From Oligoflexia bacterium (GTDB taxonomy: Bacteria > Bdellovibrionota > Bacteriovoracia > Bacteriovoracales > Bacteriovoracaceae): a DNA stretch of 64,000 nt. The notes below the pieces were generated by a model, which did no database searches, was not told where the DNA came from, and saw only the letters and a list, made by a program, of their open reading frames with translations. The position numbers were made by a program, and so were the translations under genes. The DNA lies in assembly GCA_024229115.1 (NCBI GenBank), contig JAAEST010000114.1, positions 62,001-126,000 on the forward strand, given 5' to 3'. Each line of letters starts with the position of its first letter. Position 1 is the stretch's first letter. This document shows positions 14,724-24,166 of this stretch, in pieces.

Positions 14724-16514
14724 ATGTCAAACAATGAAAAAAAGAATTTTACACTCGATAATTTGATTGAGGTCTTTACTGAAAACGACTGTATTGAGAA
14801 ATGTTTATCTATAATCTCGAAAGAAAAAAATGATGATACTGAAATAGACAAAGATGTGCTGTTTATCGAAGAAATCTTAAGACTTGGCTTGGATGGAAAA
14901 AACGAAAAAGAACCATTTAAACCTTTCATGGAGTATCAGGGCAAGAGAACATTGTCGATAGAAGATATAAAGACAGAACAATATCAGGTAATAGAAAACT
15001 TGATTGGTAAAATAAAAAGTCATCATGTCAATGCTAGACTAGCAGATGTCCTCTGGGCTGGATGCCAAGATTACCCAAAAGTAAAACTGGCACTAAAATC
15101 TTATCTTTCATACATAGAAGACTTTGTTAGCAATGAAGAAAAAAGATCAAAGGCTCTAATACGAGATGAATTAATGAGATGTTCCTCACTTCTGCGTTTA
15201 ACTAAAGACAAGGATGCTCTTAAAGAAAGATTGTCTAATATTTTCAAAATATTAATTAGTCCTAAAGACAAGGAACCAAGTGACTTTACAAGATTTATCT
15301 ATTTTAAGATTTACGCTTTTGCAAACCTTGAAGATGATAACAATATTATTCAAATGTCAGAGAATTATGCAGATGAATCAAAAACTCAAAAGAACTTTAG
15401 AAAATATCGTGATTACTTAGATATATGTTTAAAGTTACACAAAAAAGCAAAAAACGTTGATAAAAGAGATCAGACCCTTAATCTTATTTGTGACTCATAT
15501 TTCGATGAAATTAAAAGTATAAAAGAAGACGGGGGCAATGGCCTAATGTTAACCGATGTATGCTCAAGAGCTTTGTACGAAAATATGATGGCACATAAAA
15601 TAACTAGAAGTCGAAAAGAAGCAATAGATGATATACATGCAGAATTAAATAATGCCTCACTTAAATCACAAGATGAAATGAAGCCTTCTCTATTTGACAT
15701 AGACCTTTCAAAACCAATGGAAGAAACATTTAAAACAATTGAGAAGCTAGATACTATAAATGGTATATTGGCTTTAACTTATAAAACGATTCCTCAAGAA
15801 GTTGAATATTATCAAAATCATGCGAAAGAGGCTGTAAAGGGTTCTCTACGGCATTTATTTTCGACAATACATTACGATGACAATGCGAGAATAGTTGATA
15901 GAGATAATGGTATATCCTTTGAGAATGATGATGAAAATGCTTCTACTTTACTCTCAGAGGCTCTATCTCTATTTAAAAACGGAGTCTTGATAAAAGGAAC
16001 TTGCATAGATCACGGCAGAAATACTCTTCTTTTGAGACATGACATCACTGAATATGACTTTGAAAGTTTTCTTACAAATAATCCTTTTATACCTCCAAAC
16101 AGAGTCTCCATAATCAGAAAAGCCTTGTGGTATGGGTTTATTGGGAAATGGGAAGAATCAATGCATTTATTAGTCCCTCAATTTGAAAACTGTTTTCGTC
16201 ATTTCTTAGAAAATGTAGGTGTAATAGTTACTCTTATTGATGAAGATATAGTTCAACAAGAAAGGACTTTAAGCTCTCTGTTGCATCTACCTGAATTTAA
16301 AAATGTATTTGGTGAATCTCATCTCTTTCAAGTTAAAGCTCTTTTGTCAGAAAACAAAGGTTTTAATTTCAGGAATAGACTATCACATGGACTAATTGGA
16401 GATGACTTCTACGATTCTTGTTCTTATTTCTCTCCATTTGTTTGGAGCTATTTCATTTACCTTAGCTGTGTGCTTAGAGATTCTTTTTTTGAAAAGCTAA
16501 ATAATAAAAAATAA
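14724..16514 (+). CDS. DUF4209 family protein with C-terminal HEPN-like motif
   Basis: 596 residues, all-helical in pattern, no signal peptide or membrane helix. Near residues 550-560 is FRNRLSHGLI, matching the R-x4-H signature of HEPN ribonuclease domains (RNRLSH) and the DUF4209 C-terminal block ending in FSPFVWSYFIYLSCVLR. HEPN proteins of this build often cleave RNA in abortive-infection or toxin systems. It stands alone between the toxin-antitoxin pair and the efflux operon, so antiphage cargo is a fair inference, not a demonstrated function. Confidence 0.65.
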   Translation: MSNNEKKNFTLDNLIEVFTENDCIEKCLSIISKEKNDDTEIDKDVLFIEEILRLGLDGKNEKEPFKPFMEYQGKRTLSIEDIKTEQYQVIENLIGKIKSHHVNARLADVLWAGCQDYPKVKLALKSYLSYIEDFVSNEEKRSKALIRDELMRCSSLLRLTKDKDALKERLSNIFKILISPKDKEPSDFTRFIYFKIYAFANLEDDNNIIQMSENYADESKTQKNFRKYRDYLDICLKLHKKAKNVDKRDQTLNLICDSYFDEIKSIKEDGGNGLMLTDVCSRALYENMMAHKITRSRKEAIDDIHAELNNASLKSQDEMKPSLFDIDLSKPMEETFKTIEKLDTINGILALTYKTIPQEVEYYQNHAKEAVKGSLRHLFSTIHYDDNARIVDRDNGISFENDDENASTLLSEALSLFKNGVLIKGTCIDHGRNTLLLRHDITEYDFESFLTNNPFIPPNRVSIIRKALWYGFIGKWEESMHLLVPQFENCFRHFLENVGVIVTLIDEDIVQQERTLSSLLHLPEFKNVFGESHLFQVKALLSENKGFNFRNRLSHGLIGDDFYDSCSYFSPFVWSYFIYLSCVLRDSFFEKLNNKK

Positions 16515-16839
16515 GAGTTTAACAATAATATAGCCGTATAAATCCAAGTCGATTATCTATATAACAAGAGAAATACCTCGAACAAGAGTAATCTGAATTA
16601 AAATCAAATAACTTAATACTTTCAAATATATTATAATAAATTTAATAAACCAGAATTGGGATTTAATAGGTTTGCGAAAATTTCTATTTGAGTAAATTTT
16701 ATTTTCAGAAAAAACCGCCACTTGGACTAAGCCTGACTTTAATTTTTTTATAAAAATGGTGCTTAGGCATTTCCGGTTATCAAACTAGAACCATAGAAAT
16801 GTGCTAAAAAATGTATAAAAACTCCTCATACAATATAAA
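16515..16839. other. AT-rich intergenic stretch between convergent genes
   Basis: No ORF with a ribosome site is seen on either strand. One weak inverted repeat, CTAAGC near 16728 with GCTTAG near 16761, might terminate the efflux-side transcripts read on the minus strand. Otherwise I see nothing. Confidence 0.5.
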
Positions 16840-17274
16840 TTAAATGGAATATCCTCTTGCATCCAAAAGCTTAGTCTTCCCCCTGACAAAGACACCTGAA
16901 CCTCGTGCAACCTCTTTTTCACCGTTATATGCTACAGACTCTGCGATCCATTGATTTTTAGTTTTACTGACAACCCTTCCAACAGCTTTAAGTTGTCCAG
17001 ATGTCATTGGGCGAGTCAAATAGGTTGTAAATGAAGAGGTTAATACAAAGAAGTCCATCTCAAAAGAATTAGCCGCAAAAAAAGCTGAATCATCTAAAAG
17101 CTTAAAGTAAACAGAGCCATGTACTGCATTTGCTGAATGATACATACTTTCTTTTAATTCTATAGTGATCTCAGATTCTCCTTCTGAAATATTTATGACT
17201 GGCTTATAATACTCATTTGTTGGAGCAGCTAGATACATCGACTCCAGTGCTTTAAAATGCTTTTCATTTTTCAT
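16840..17274 (-). CDS. Hotdog-fold thioesterase (PaaI-like)
   Basis: 144 residues. The PaaI-type hotdog core is seen: ANAVHGSVYFKLLDDSAFFAANSF (HG-x-x-x-x-L-x-D) followed by the strand TTYLTRPMTSGQLKAVGRVV and V-A-x-G-S-G-x-F near the end. Such enzymes hydrolyse acyl-CoA thioesters, often aromatic ones. It lies 120 bases downstream of the efflux operon with a palindrome between, so it probably has its own promoter. Confidence 0.8.
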   Translation of the reverse strand: MKNEKHFKALESMYLAAPTNEYYKPVINISEGESEITIELKESMYHSANAVHGSVYFKLLDDSAFFAANSFEMDFFVLTSSFTTYLTRPMTSGQLKAVGRVVSKTKNQWIAESVAYNGEKEVARGSGVFVRGKTKLLDARGYSI

Positions 17275-17333
17275 CTAATTCGCCTTATGTTTAAGTTGTT
17301 GATTTAGCCAATAGCTTTAAGGAAACAACTCTT

Positions 17334-17349
17334 TTGAACAAAAGTTCAA
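17334..17349. promoter_or_regulatory. TTGAAC-N4-GTTCAA palindrome upstream of the thioesterase gene
   Basis: A perfect 16-bp inverted repeat (TTGAACAAAAGTTCAA) placed 60 bases upstream of the thioesterase start. It differs from the TetR-type site at 23316. Operator function is inferred. Confidence 0.4.
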
Positions 17350-17394
17350 GAAGCTCTGTCAACATTATATTTCAAAATGCAACCATTAAACCCG

Positions 17395-17997
17395 CTAAAA
17401 TGGACTCACTAAAACATAAGCGGGGCGACCTGATTGGGCCTCAGACTCTGAAACCCCAAAAAAGTAATTACTTCTAGTAGAAGAATATAAGTTATATTCG
17501 AGAAGGATATTAAGCCAAACATGAGTTCCATTTAAGGGAAATATTGGTAAAGCAGATAAAAAAGATGTTTTTAAATTATTTCCATTCTCTGAACTGTCTG
17601 CATAATGAACAAAGAGTTTACCAACAAAAAGATCAAGAGTTGCAAGTCCTCCATATTCAACAAATCCATCTCTTTCCATTCCTTGGATAATTTTTGCATC
17701 ACTGCCAAAAAATGGCGAGACATTGTAGTTTATCATTGGCCCAAATTGGATAATTCCTAATTCAAGTATATCCCAATTAAGTCGAAACGCCTCTAAAGTT
17801 AACTCTCCGTTACTTAATCTAGGGATTATATAAGGATTAATTCTACTATCACCGTAAAAACTATTTAATCGCATTGCTCCAGCTTCTAAAAAGTTACCAA
17901 AACCAGGATGCTTATAGCTTTTAGCATTGGCCTGAAAAGAGGCCAGACAAAAAATTACCAGTGAACTTATTCTTAAAAACTGTAAAATATCCCTCAT
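17395..17997 (-). CDS. MipA/OmpV family outer-membrane protein, shortened at the C-terminus
   Basis: 200 residues with a signal peptide (cleavage after QANA). The MipA/OmpV pattern is recognisable: paired barrel strands, YGGLATLDLFVGKLFVHYADSS and the late YFFGVSESEAQSGRPAY. In the family this last block is followed by several more strands (total about 250 residues), but here a stop comes seven residues later, so the barrel looks cut short. No continuation is evident in the other frames just downstream. It follows the SMR gene by five bases in the efflux operon. Confidence 0.65.
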   Translation of the reverse strand: MRDILQFLRISSLVIFCLASFQANAKSYKHPGFGNFLEAGAMRLNSFYGDSRINPYIIPRLSNGELTLEAFRLNWDILELGIIQFGPMINYNVSPFFGSDAKIIQGMERDGFVEYGGLATLDLFVGKLFVHYADSSENGNNLKTSFLSALPIFPLNGTHVWLNILLEYNLYSSTRSNYFFGVSESEAQSGRPAYVLVSPF

Positions 17998-18002
17998 TAT
18001 AC

Positions 18003-18341
18003 TTATCCCTCTATTGAAGCTACAGTCCCTGATAGGAACTTTAAAAAAACAACACCAAGAACTATGAAGACAACACCAGCAACACCATAAACATCAGGTA
18101 TTCTTTTTGAAATAATCGCATCAACTATAAATGTTAAAACTATTCCAAGCCCAGCCCATATTGCATAAGCTGTACCGACAGGAATTGATTTTAACGCAAG
18201 GCCTAGAAAATAAAATGCCGAGCCATAACCCAAGACGACCAATACACTTGGAGTTATAACGGTGAAGCCTTTTGAAAACTTTAAGGAAATAGTAGCAACA
18301 ACTTCCATAATAATAGCGATAGAAAGAAAAATGTAATGCAT
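18003..18341 (-). CDS. Small multidrug resistance (SMR) family exporter
   Basis: 112 residues, four membrane helices. The essential glutamate is E13 in helix 1 (IIMEVVATISLKFS) and the GTAYAIWAGLG loop-helix of SMR proteins is intact. It should work as an antiparallel dimer, trading protons for cationic drugs such as quaternary ammonium compounds (EmrE/QacE) or guanidinium (Gdx); the sequence alone does not separate these. It lies between the RND fusion and the MipA-like gene, in the same unit. Confidence 0.9.
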   Translation of the reverse strand: MHYIFLSIAIIMEVVATISLKFSKGFTVITPSVLVVLGYGSAFYFLGLALKSIPVGTAYAIWAGLGIVLTFIVDAIISKRIPDVYGVAGVVFIVLGVVFLKFLSGTVASIEG

Positions 18342-18364
18342 AATAACTCCTTCTAAATTACTTA

Positions 18365-21300
18365 TTATTTTAAACCGTTAGGTATTTCTATTTTGCCATT
18401 GTTAGCTGAATAACCAGCCCAAGCTGATAGTAACTGATAAGGAGCTAGCGCTATACTGATCTCAAGTTCTTGAACAAGAAGTTCTGCCTCAATCAAATCA
18501 CTTAATGTAGACTTTCCTTTTGAATAACGCTTCTTTTCACTTCTAACTACATTTTTTGCCTCTTTAAGATCTTTTACGTTTTGTGACCATTGAAGTTTGA
18601 TTTTATTGATTTGATTATTGTAGTAGCTCTCGTTATTACTAATTTCGTTTTCAAGGTTTCTCTTTTCAAAAACAGTGGCTCTCTTACTTGCAATAATTTT
18701 TTGCTTTTCATAGCTTCTTTGATTACTACCAAAGATATTCCATGTTACGGAAACCCCAAAAGCACCAATTGTTTGCTCGTTGAAGATTGAGGGATCTTCA
18801 TGCTGAACAGAACCTATCAAATCCACTTTTGGGAGATAAGATTCGTTAATTGCTTTTACTTGCATATCTAAACTATCTAATTTTTTGTTATATACTTTGA
18901 TTCCTAAACGATCTTTCATTGCAATACTTTTGTCTTTAACCAAAACTCTGAATACTAGTTCGGGGTTATCTAAAAGTACAACATCAACCGGATCATTCAA
19001 ACCCAATTTATAGGCGAATTTATTTCTCGCAGAGTCTAGGTCGCTTATATATTTAGATAAGTTAGTTTCTTGTTTACTTACTTCTAGTTTTATTTTTAAA
19101 AGATCAACTTTAGTAACCTTTCCAAGGTCTAACAAACGTTTCACCTCGTCTTTTTGTAGTTTCAAACTCTTTATAAACTTTTTTGTCGCATTCACGGCCA
19201 TCATATATTGGGCATAATCTGTGTAAGCGACAATTGCGTCACCAAATAAACGATCAAACATTATACTAGATAGTAGCTTTTGCTCTTCAACTGCGAGTCC
19301 TGCTGCTTTCTTTTCAGCTCCCAGTTTGCCAGGATTATAAATAGGTTGGCTTATTAATAATCGAGCTGTTGTTTGGGATCGACCAAAACCACCAAGATTT
19401 CCAATAGGTGTTTGTAATTCAATTTCCCTATCAAGTCTTAACTTTTGGTATTCAGCGGAAACTGAAGGCAAAACTCCTTGCATTTTTATTCTTTTTTTAT
19501 CAACTTCTGCATAATTAACCTGTGCTTTTTGAGAATCCAGGCTCGGATGTTTTTCAATGGTTTCTCTAATTTCATACAATCCAATCGGTTGGGCCATTAA
19601 ATCCGAACTAGTAGAAAATAAGCTTCCTAAAAAAACCATTCCAACAATCATTACCTTACTTACCTCAGCACCTCCCAAGCGGTTGTTACCATCTACTTTT
19701 ACCAATGCTCCGTAAAGAGATGGTACTAACAAAGGTGTAAAAATCATTGATGCCAGTAACCCAAAAATCATCGTTAAAGCGAAAGGTGGCCATAATGTTG
19801 ATGAGGAAAAAGCTAAAGGAAGAAGTCCTAAGACAGTTGTTGCTGTTGTAAGCATAATTGGACGTAAACGTCTTTTTACTGATTCTGCCATTGCTTTCTC
19901 CTTTGAAAGTCCCTCATCGATTGAGTTATCAATTTGATCAACAATGAGAATCCCGTTATTTATTGCTATTCCTATAAGAGATAGCATTGCTAGAATAGAG
20001 AAAAAACTAAAGTATTGATTCGTAAGTATTAAACCCGGAACTATTCCAATAAACATCGGCACTAATGAACCAAATACAACAATCACTTTTGAAAATGAGT
20101 TAAATTGTAAAAGCAGAGAAATAAGTAAAAGCATCAAACCAACTGGTAAAAGTTGTAAGATCTGAGCATTCGAGTTTTCAGATTCCGCCACTTCTCCACC
20201 TTGTTCAATAACCACATTGTACTTATCTGAGATTGCGTCAATTTGGGGATCGATTTCATTGATAATTGAATAAATGTCATAATTATCTTTAACTTCAGAT
20301 AAAACCCTTATGGCCAATCTCTTGTTGTATGAGTTGATTATAGATGGCTCCCAATCTAATTTTAAATTACTCAACTTATCTAACTTCACTGACTCGGTCC
20401 TAGTTTGAGAAACATCAATTTCTCCAACGTTAGAAATGCGAATACTTTCCAGTTTACTACTTGCTAAATTTACAGGAAAAGATTCTGAGCCATATCGAAA
20501 CGACCCAACATCAATACCTCGTGTTCGAGCATAAATTGAGGCTCCAACGATTGAACGCTCCAAATTATATTTTGTTGCATTGGCATCATTAATCTTAACA
20601 TTAAGTACGGGATTCCCTGCCCCAGCAGTACTTCTAACTTTCATCGAACCATCAACCAATCGAACTTTTCGAACTAGATCTTCAGATGCTTTAACAAGAT
20701 CTGATAAATTATCTCCTGTGATAATATATTCCACAGGCGCTCTGATTGGCGTACCCTGAGCGAGACTTCTTACAAGAATGGATGCTTCAGGAAACTTCTT
20801 GTCAAGTTCTTCTTGTAAAGAAGTTCTCATTTCCCGAGCAGATTTTGCTGAATCAAAAAGGGTAATAATTTGCGAAACATGTGGACTACTCGGTACTCTT
20901 GCTAGGTTATAAAAGAATATCGGAGTACCTTGTCCTACATAGACTGCTGTATCTGTTATTTCTGTCTTGTCTCTTAAAAAAGACTCTATTCTTTTTACTA
21001 AATTATCTGTTGTTTTAAAATTTGTTCCTTCGACAAGTTGAATTTCAACAACAAGTTGATTTCGATCTGCACTTGGAAAAAATTTCATTTTTACATTACC
21101 GAAAAAGTAAAAGCTCAGTACCGATAAAGAAAGTACCACACCTGCAATTTTTTTCGGATGCCTAGAAACAAACTCACCAATCTTATAAAAATACGAATTA
21201 GCTTTATCCCAATTACGAACAGTGCCTGCCTTAAGTAGCCTGCTTCCAAAAACTGGAGTAATTATTAACGCTGCAAAGTAACTTACAAGTAGTGTTATCA

Positions 21301-22693
21301 AAACAACAATAGGGATTGCTTTGACAAAATCAGCTGTATTTCCTGAACCAAGCATTGGTACAAATGCACTAACGGTAGTTCCTGTTGCTGCTGTTAAAGG
21401 AAGAGCAAGGTCCTTTACTGCCTTACTTGCGGAGTCTAATTTAGACATGCCATTATCAATATAGTTCTGAATTGACTCAAGTACTACAATTACATTATCA
21501 ACCAACAGTCCAAGAGCAATTACGAAAGCTGCAATTGATATTTGATGTAATATTCCCCCAGCAGTATTATGAAATATGCCCAAGCCTACAAGGGTTATAG
21601 CTGGCACCAACATTGATGCTAAAAGACTGATCCTAAAGCCCATTGCAATACTTAATACCAATCCAATAAAAATCAATCCAGTTAAGAGAGATTGAACTAA
21701 ATCATTAATTCTAAATGCAACATTATCTGGCTGAAAGCTAACAATATCAATTTGCAAGTTAGTATGTTTCGTTTTGAACTTTTCAACTGTTTCTTTTACA
21801 TTTTCGCCGAACTTAATAAGATCAATTTTAGATTGAGGAATAATACCAAGAGAAAGCCCCTCAACTCCGTTATACCGAAAGCCTCTCTCCCGAGGTAGCT
21901 GATAACCTTTTTCTACTTTTGCGATACTTGAAAGCGTTATGACTTCTCCACTCGATAGACTTATCGAATAATTCGAAATATCTTCAACTGATTGAAAACT
22001 AGCATTCGTCTTAATTGTCATTTTTTTTGAATTATAATCTATTGTTCCACTTGAAATAGAATTGTTTGCTTTAGACAGTTTGTCTGACAAATAAAGCATA
22101 TCAATTCCAAGCCTGTTTAATTGATCCTCATCAACTTTAATTCTTATAACCTCGCCAGGGTCAGCATGCCTAGTAACTCTTGCCACAAGAGGAGTTTGGA
22201 TTAAGCGATCTTCTAAAGAACGTAAAAGATCCATTTGTTGGCCAAGGTTATCTGCGCCAGTTAAAGACAAAACTATCGCTTCTTGATCTAGTAAATCTCG
22301 CTCAACTATAGGAGGGTAAACCCCTTCTGGGAATTTAACTTTTGCATCATCTAACGATTTGGTTATTTCATCCCAAATTTTATTTAGCTCCGTATCGGAA
22401 CTGATGTTTTCTTTCAGCTCTATCTCTATAAATGAAATTTCAGGACTAGAACTAGAGTTTAATCTCTTTATTTCATCAATACTTGCAAATTTATCCTCTA
22501 TAGGCTTTGTTATAAGTCTATAGACCTCTTCTGCTGTGGCGCCTGGATAGAACACTTGAACAATCCCGGAACGATCCTTAAGCTTTGGATCTTCCTCCCT
22601 AGGCATAGTTAACCATGAAGACACTCCCATTAAAGCCATCATGAAAAAGGCAGTAAAGCTAATACGCCAATACTTAAAGACCTTATTTATCAT
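18365..22693 (-). CDS. RND efflux pump fused to a TolC-like outer-membrane channel
   Basis: 1442 residues in one open frame. Residues 1 to about 1010 are a complete RND permease: helix 1 then the PREEDP segment, the proton-relay region with GLLVDNVIVVLES, and a second half with IGIAINNGILIVDQI. After the last RND helix comes a Lys-rich linker and then MIVGMVFLGSLF, which looks like a retained TolC signal sequence, followed by about 400 residues with the TolC repeat layout (coiled-coil helices such as AEVDKKRIKMQG and LGKVTKVDLLKIKLEV, twice). RND-channel fusions are known in CusA-like proteins of Bacteroidetes. Cleavage at the internal signal-like segment would release a free channel; otherwise pump and channel stay tethered. 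Its start overlaps the adaptor gene by 11 bases. Confidence 0.9.
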   Translation of the reverse strand: MINKVFKYWRISFTAFFMMALMGVSSWLTMPREEDPKLKDRSGIVQVFYPGATAEEVYRLITKPIEDKFASIDEIKRLNSSSSPEISFIEIELKENISSDTELNKIWDEITKSLDDAKVKFPEGVYPPIVERDLLDQEAIVLSLTGADNLGQQMDLLRSLEDRLIQTPLVARVTRHADPGEVIRIKVDEDQLNRLGIDMLYLSDKLSKANNSISSGTIDYNSKKMTIKTNASFQSVEDISNYSISLSSGEVITLSSIAKVEKGYQLPRERGFRYNGVEGLSLGIIPQSKIDLIKFGENVKETVEKFKTKHTNLQIDIVSFQPDNVAFRINDLVQSLLTGLIFIGLVLSIAMGFRISLLASMLVPAITLVGLGIFHNTAGGILHQISIAAFVIALGLLVDNVIVVLESIQNYIDNGMSKLDSASKAVKDLALPLTAATGTTVSAFVPMLGSGNTADFVKAIPIVVLITLLVSYFAALIITPVFGSRLLKAGTVRNWDKANSYFYKIGEFVSRHPKKIAGVVLSLSVLSFYFFGNVKMKFFPSADRNQLVVEIQLVEGTNFKTTDNLVKRIESFLRDKTEITDTAVYVGQGTPIFFYNLARVPSSPHVSQIITLFDSAKSAREMRTSLQEELDKKFPEASILVRSLAQGTPIRAPVEYIITGDNLSDLVKASEDLVRKVRLVDGSMKVRSTAGAGNPVLNVKINDANATKYNLERSIVGASIYARTRGIDVGSFRYGSESFPVNLASSKLESIRISNVGEIDVSQTRTESVKLDKLSNLKLDWEPSIINSYNKRLAIRVLSEVKDNYDIYSIINEIDPQIDAISDKYNVVIEQGGEVAESENSNAQILQLLPVGLMLLLISLLLQFNSFSKVIVVFGSLVPMFIGIVPGLILTNQYFSFFSILAMLSLIGIAINNGILIVDQIDNSIDEGLSKEKAMAESVKRRLRPIMLTTATTVLGLLPLAFSSSTLWPPFALTMIFGLLASMIFTPLLVPSLYGALVKVDGNNRLGGAEVSKVMIVGMVFLGSLFSTSSDLMAQPIGLYEIRETIEKHPSLDSQKAQVNYAEVDKKRIKMQGVLPSVSAEYQKLRLDREIELQTPIGNLGGFGRSQTTARLLISQPIYNPGKLGAEKKAAGLAVEEQKLLSSIMFDRLFGDAIVAYTDYAQYMMAVNATKKFIKSLKLQKDEVKRLLDLGKVTKVDLLKIKLEVSKQETNLSKYISDLDSARNKFAYKLGLNDPVDVVLLDNPELVFRVLVKDKSIAMKDRLGIKVYNKKLDSLDMQVKAINESYLPKVDLIGSVQHEDPSIFNEQTIGAFGVSVTWNIFGSNQRSYEKQKIIASKRATVFEKRNLENEISNNESYYNNQINKIKLQWSQNVKDLKEAKNVVRSEKKRYSKGKSTLSDLIEAELLVQELEISIALAPYQLLSAWAGYSANNGKIEIPNGLK

Positions 22694-23279
22694 TTACAAC
22701 CTCCACTTTTTGCCCATCAATTAATTTATCTAAAGATGTTGTTACCAATCTATCTCCAACTTTTAAGCCTTCATAAACCAATCCAAAGCGATTTTCAGTA
22801 TGAAGTAATTTTATGTAACTCTTTGATACTTGCCCTTTGTTTTCAATATATACAAATAGCTCTTTCCCATCAGGTGATACAATAAAGTCAATAGGAATTT
22901 CTGGAATAGATAAATCTCTTACCGGCCATACAACTTTCCCAGAGAGCCCATCCAAGCCTCTGTATTTATATTCAACAGAGATTCTGCAAACATTCCTTTC
23001 ACATGATTCGACACGTGCAGAGACTTTATTCTTAGAAAGAATCGGAAGGATTAAGCTAACTTTCTTGCCTTTTGAAAGTGCAAATTTATCAGATGGAATC
23101 TGTACTAATGCACTATACTTGCTATCAGAAACACCAATTTTCATAGGCAAAATTACCGTACTTAAACTGTTTGCCTTTTTTACATCTATCGCTCTTACAT
23201 AAATTTGGTCCGCTCCAAATGTCTGAAATGTAATCACAAGAAAGAAAATAAAGTTTGGGAATATATATCTGAGCTTCAC
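22683..23279 (-). CDS. Short periplasmic adaptor (membrane fusion protein) of the RND pump
   Basis: The start is taken as GTG at 23279 behind AAGGAGG; the longer in-frame start would lie upstream of the mapped promoter. 198 residues with a signal peptide (ending QTFGA). Typical adaptors have about 350-400 residues with a helical hairpin and lipoyl domains; here only the beta-barrel part (TVILPMKIG...SALVQIPSDKF...KVSLILP) and the membrane-proximal part (KSYIKLL...GLKVGDRLVTTSLDKLIDGQKVEV) are left. With the channel fused to the pump, a reduced adaptor may be sufficient. Confidence 0.75.
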   Translation of the reverse strand: MKLRYIFPNFIFFLVITFQTFGADQIYVRAIDVKKANSLSTVILPMKIGVSDSKYSALVQIPSDKFALSKGKKVSLILPILSKNKVSARVESCERNVCRISVEYKYRGLDGLSGKVVWPVRDLSIPEIPIDFIVSPDGKELFVYIENKGQVSKSYIKLLHTENRFGLVYEGLKVGDRLVTTSLDKLIDGQKVEVVNDK

Positions 23280-23300
23280 AGCTACCTCCTTAATGTTGAC

Positions 23301-23346
23301 ATTATACACTTACAAAGTTGACAGCGTCAACTCTTTAATATAAAAT
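23301..23346. promoter_or_regulatory. Divergent promoters sharing a TetR-type operator
   Basis: The 17-bp palindrome AGTTGAC-AGC-GTCAACT (23316-23332) supplies both -35 boxes. Rightward for tetR: TTGACA (23318-23323), 17 bp, TAAAAT (23341-23346). Leftward for the efflux operon: TTGACG (read from 23330 to 23325), 18 bp, TATAAT (23306 to 23301). A further TTGAC lies at 23295. One repressor dimer there would shut off both directions. Confidence 0.8.
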
Positions 23347-23374
23347 TATAGAGTGGTTTTCAGGGAGGCTATTG

Positions 23375-24016
23375 ATGGCAATAAAAGCATACCATCACGG
23401 CAATCTTGCTGAGGAATGCATTAATGTGAGTCTCTCTTACATAAGGAAGGGAAAATTAGACTTCTCACTAAGACAAGTAGCCAAAGATATTGGCGTATCG
23501 CCAAATGCTCCTCACAAGCATTTTAAAAATAAAGAAGAAATTTTCGCTATTATTGCCGAAAGAGGCTTCAAGGAACTTCTTATAAGGTTTCAAAACGCTA
23601 CAAATGTTAATACTGTTAATACACCTGAAGAAAAGTTTATCAATGGTACACGAGAGTATCTGTTATATGCTTTAGATCATCCTTATGAATACCAAATTAT
23701 GATGGGGGGTCACATAAAAGACAAAAATAATCATCAAAGTCTTTATGAAGAGTCCTCCAAGCCATTCGTCCTCCTTTTAGAAGTAATCGGAGAGCTTCAG
23801 AAAGCTGGAAAAGTGACAAAAGGAAAAACATATGAAAAAGGATATGCAATTTGGGCCAGTCTTCACGGAATTGCAACTCTAGCAATTGAAGATAATTTAT
23901 ATATCGAAAACTATGCCCTTATTAATAAAATTCCCTCAAAAAAAGAAACCCGAGACTTGGCTTTAGAAATAGTAAATATTCAGATGAAAACATTTTTAAA
24001 GGGCCATCCTCTTTAA
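23375..24016 (+). CDS. TetR-family repressor of the efflux operon
   Basis: 213 residues; ATG at 23375 follows GGGAGG. The N-terminal HTH (FSLRQVAKDIGVSPNAPHKHFKNKEEIFAIIAERGF) is a good TetR domain, after the common opening YHHGNLAE, and the C-terminal helices end with a TetR_C-like bundle with a WASLHGIATL segment typical of the WHG subgroup. It is divergent from the efflux operon and a palindrome lies between, so ligand-relieved repression of the pump and itself is the expected role. Confidence 0.88.
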   Translation: MAIKAYHHGNLAEECINVSLSYIRKGKLDFSLRQVAKDIGVSPNAPHKHFKNKEEIFAIIAERGFKELLIRFQNATNVNTVNTPEEKFINGTREYLLYALDHPYEYQIMMGGHIKDKNNHQSLYEESSKPFVLLLEVIGELQKAGKVTKGKTYEKGYAIWASLHGIATLAIEDNLYIENYALINKIPSKKETRDLALEIVNIQMKTFLKGHPL

Positions 24017-24166
24017 AAATAAAGGTTGAAACAAGTGAATGATTTTCGCAAAAATGTCAATCACAAAACTTTTAAACGAGCTGGCTTAAAACAATATTGA
24101 GAGTAAAACTATTCGAACTTTTTTAAGATTTAAAAAAATCTTAATATCCTGCTTTAACAATTTCCC

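Noticed and set aside
14480-14929. Long N-terminal extension of the acidic Cys4 protein
   Set aside because: It overlaps the divergent DUF4209 gene and the inverted repeat, and AGGAGC marks the ATG at 14479 as the start.
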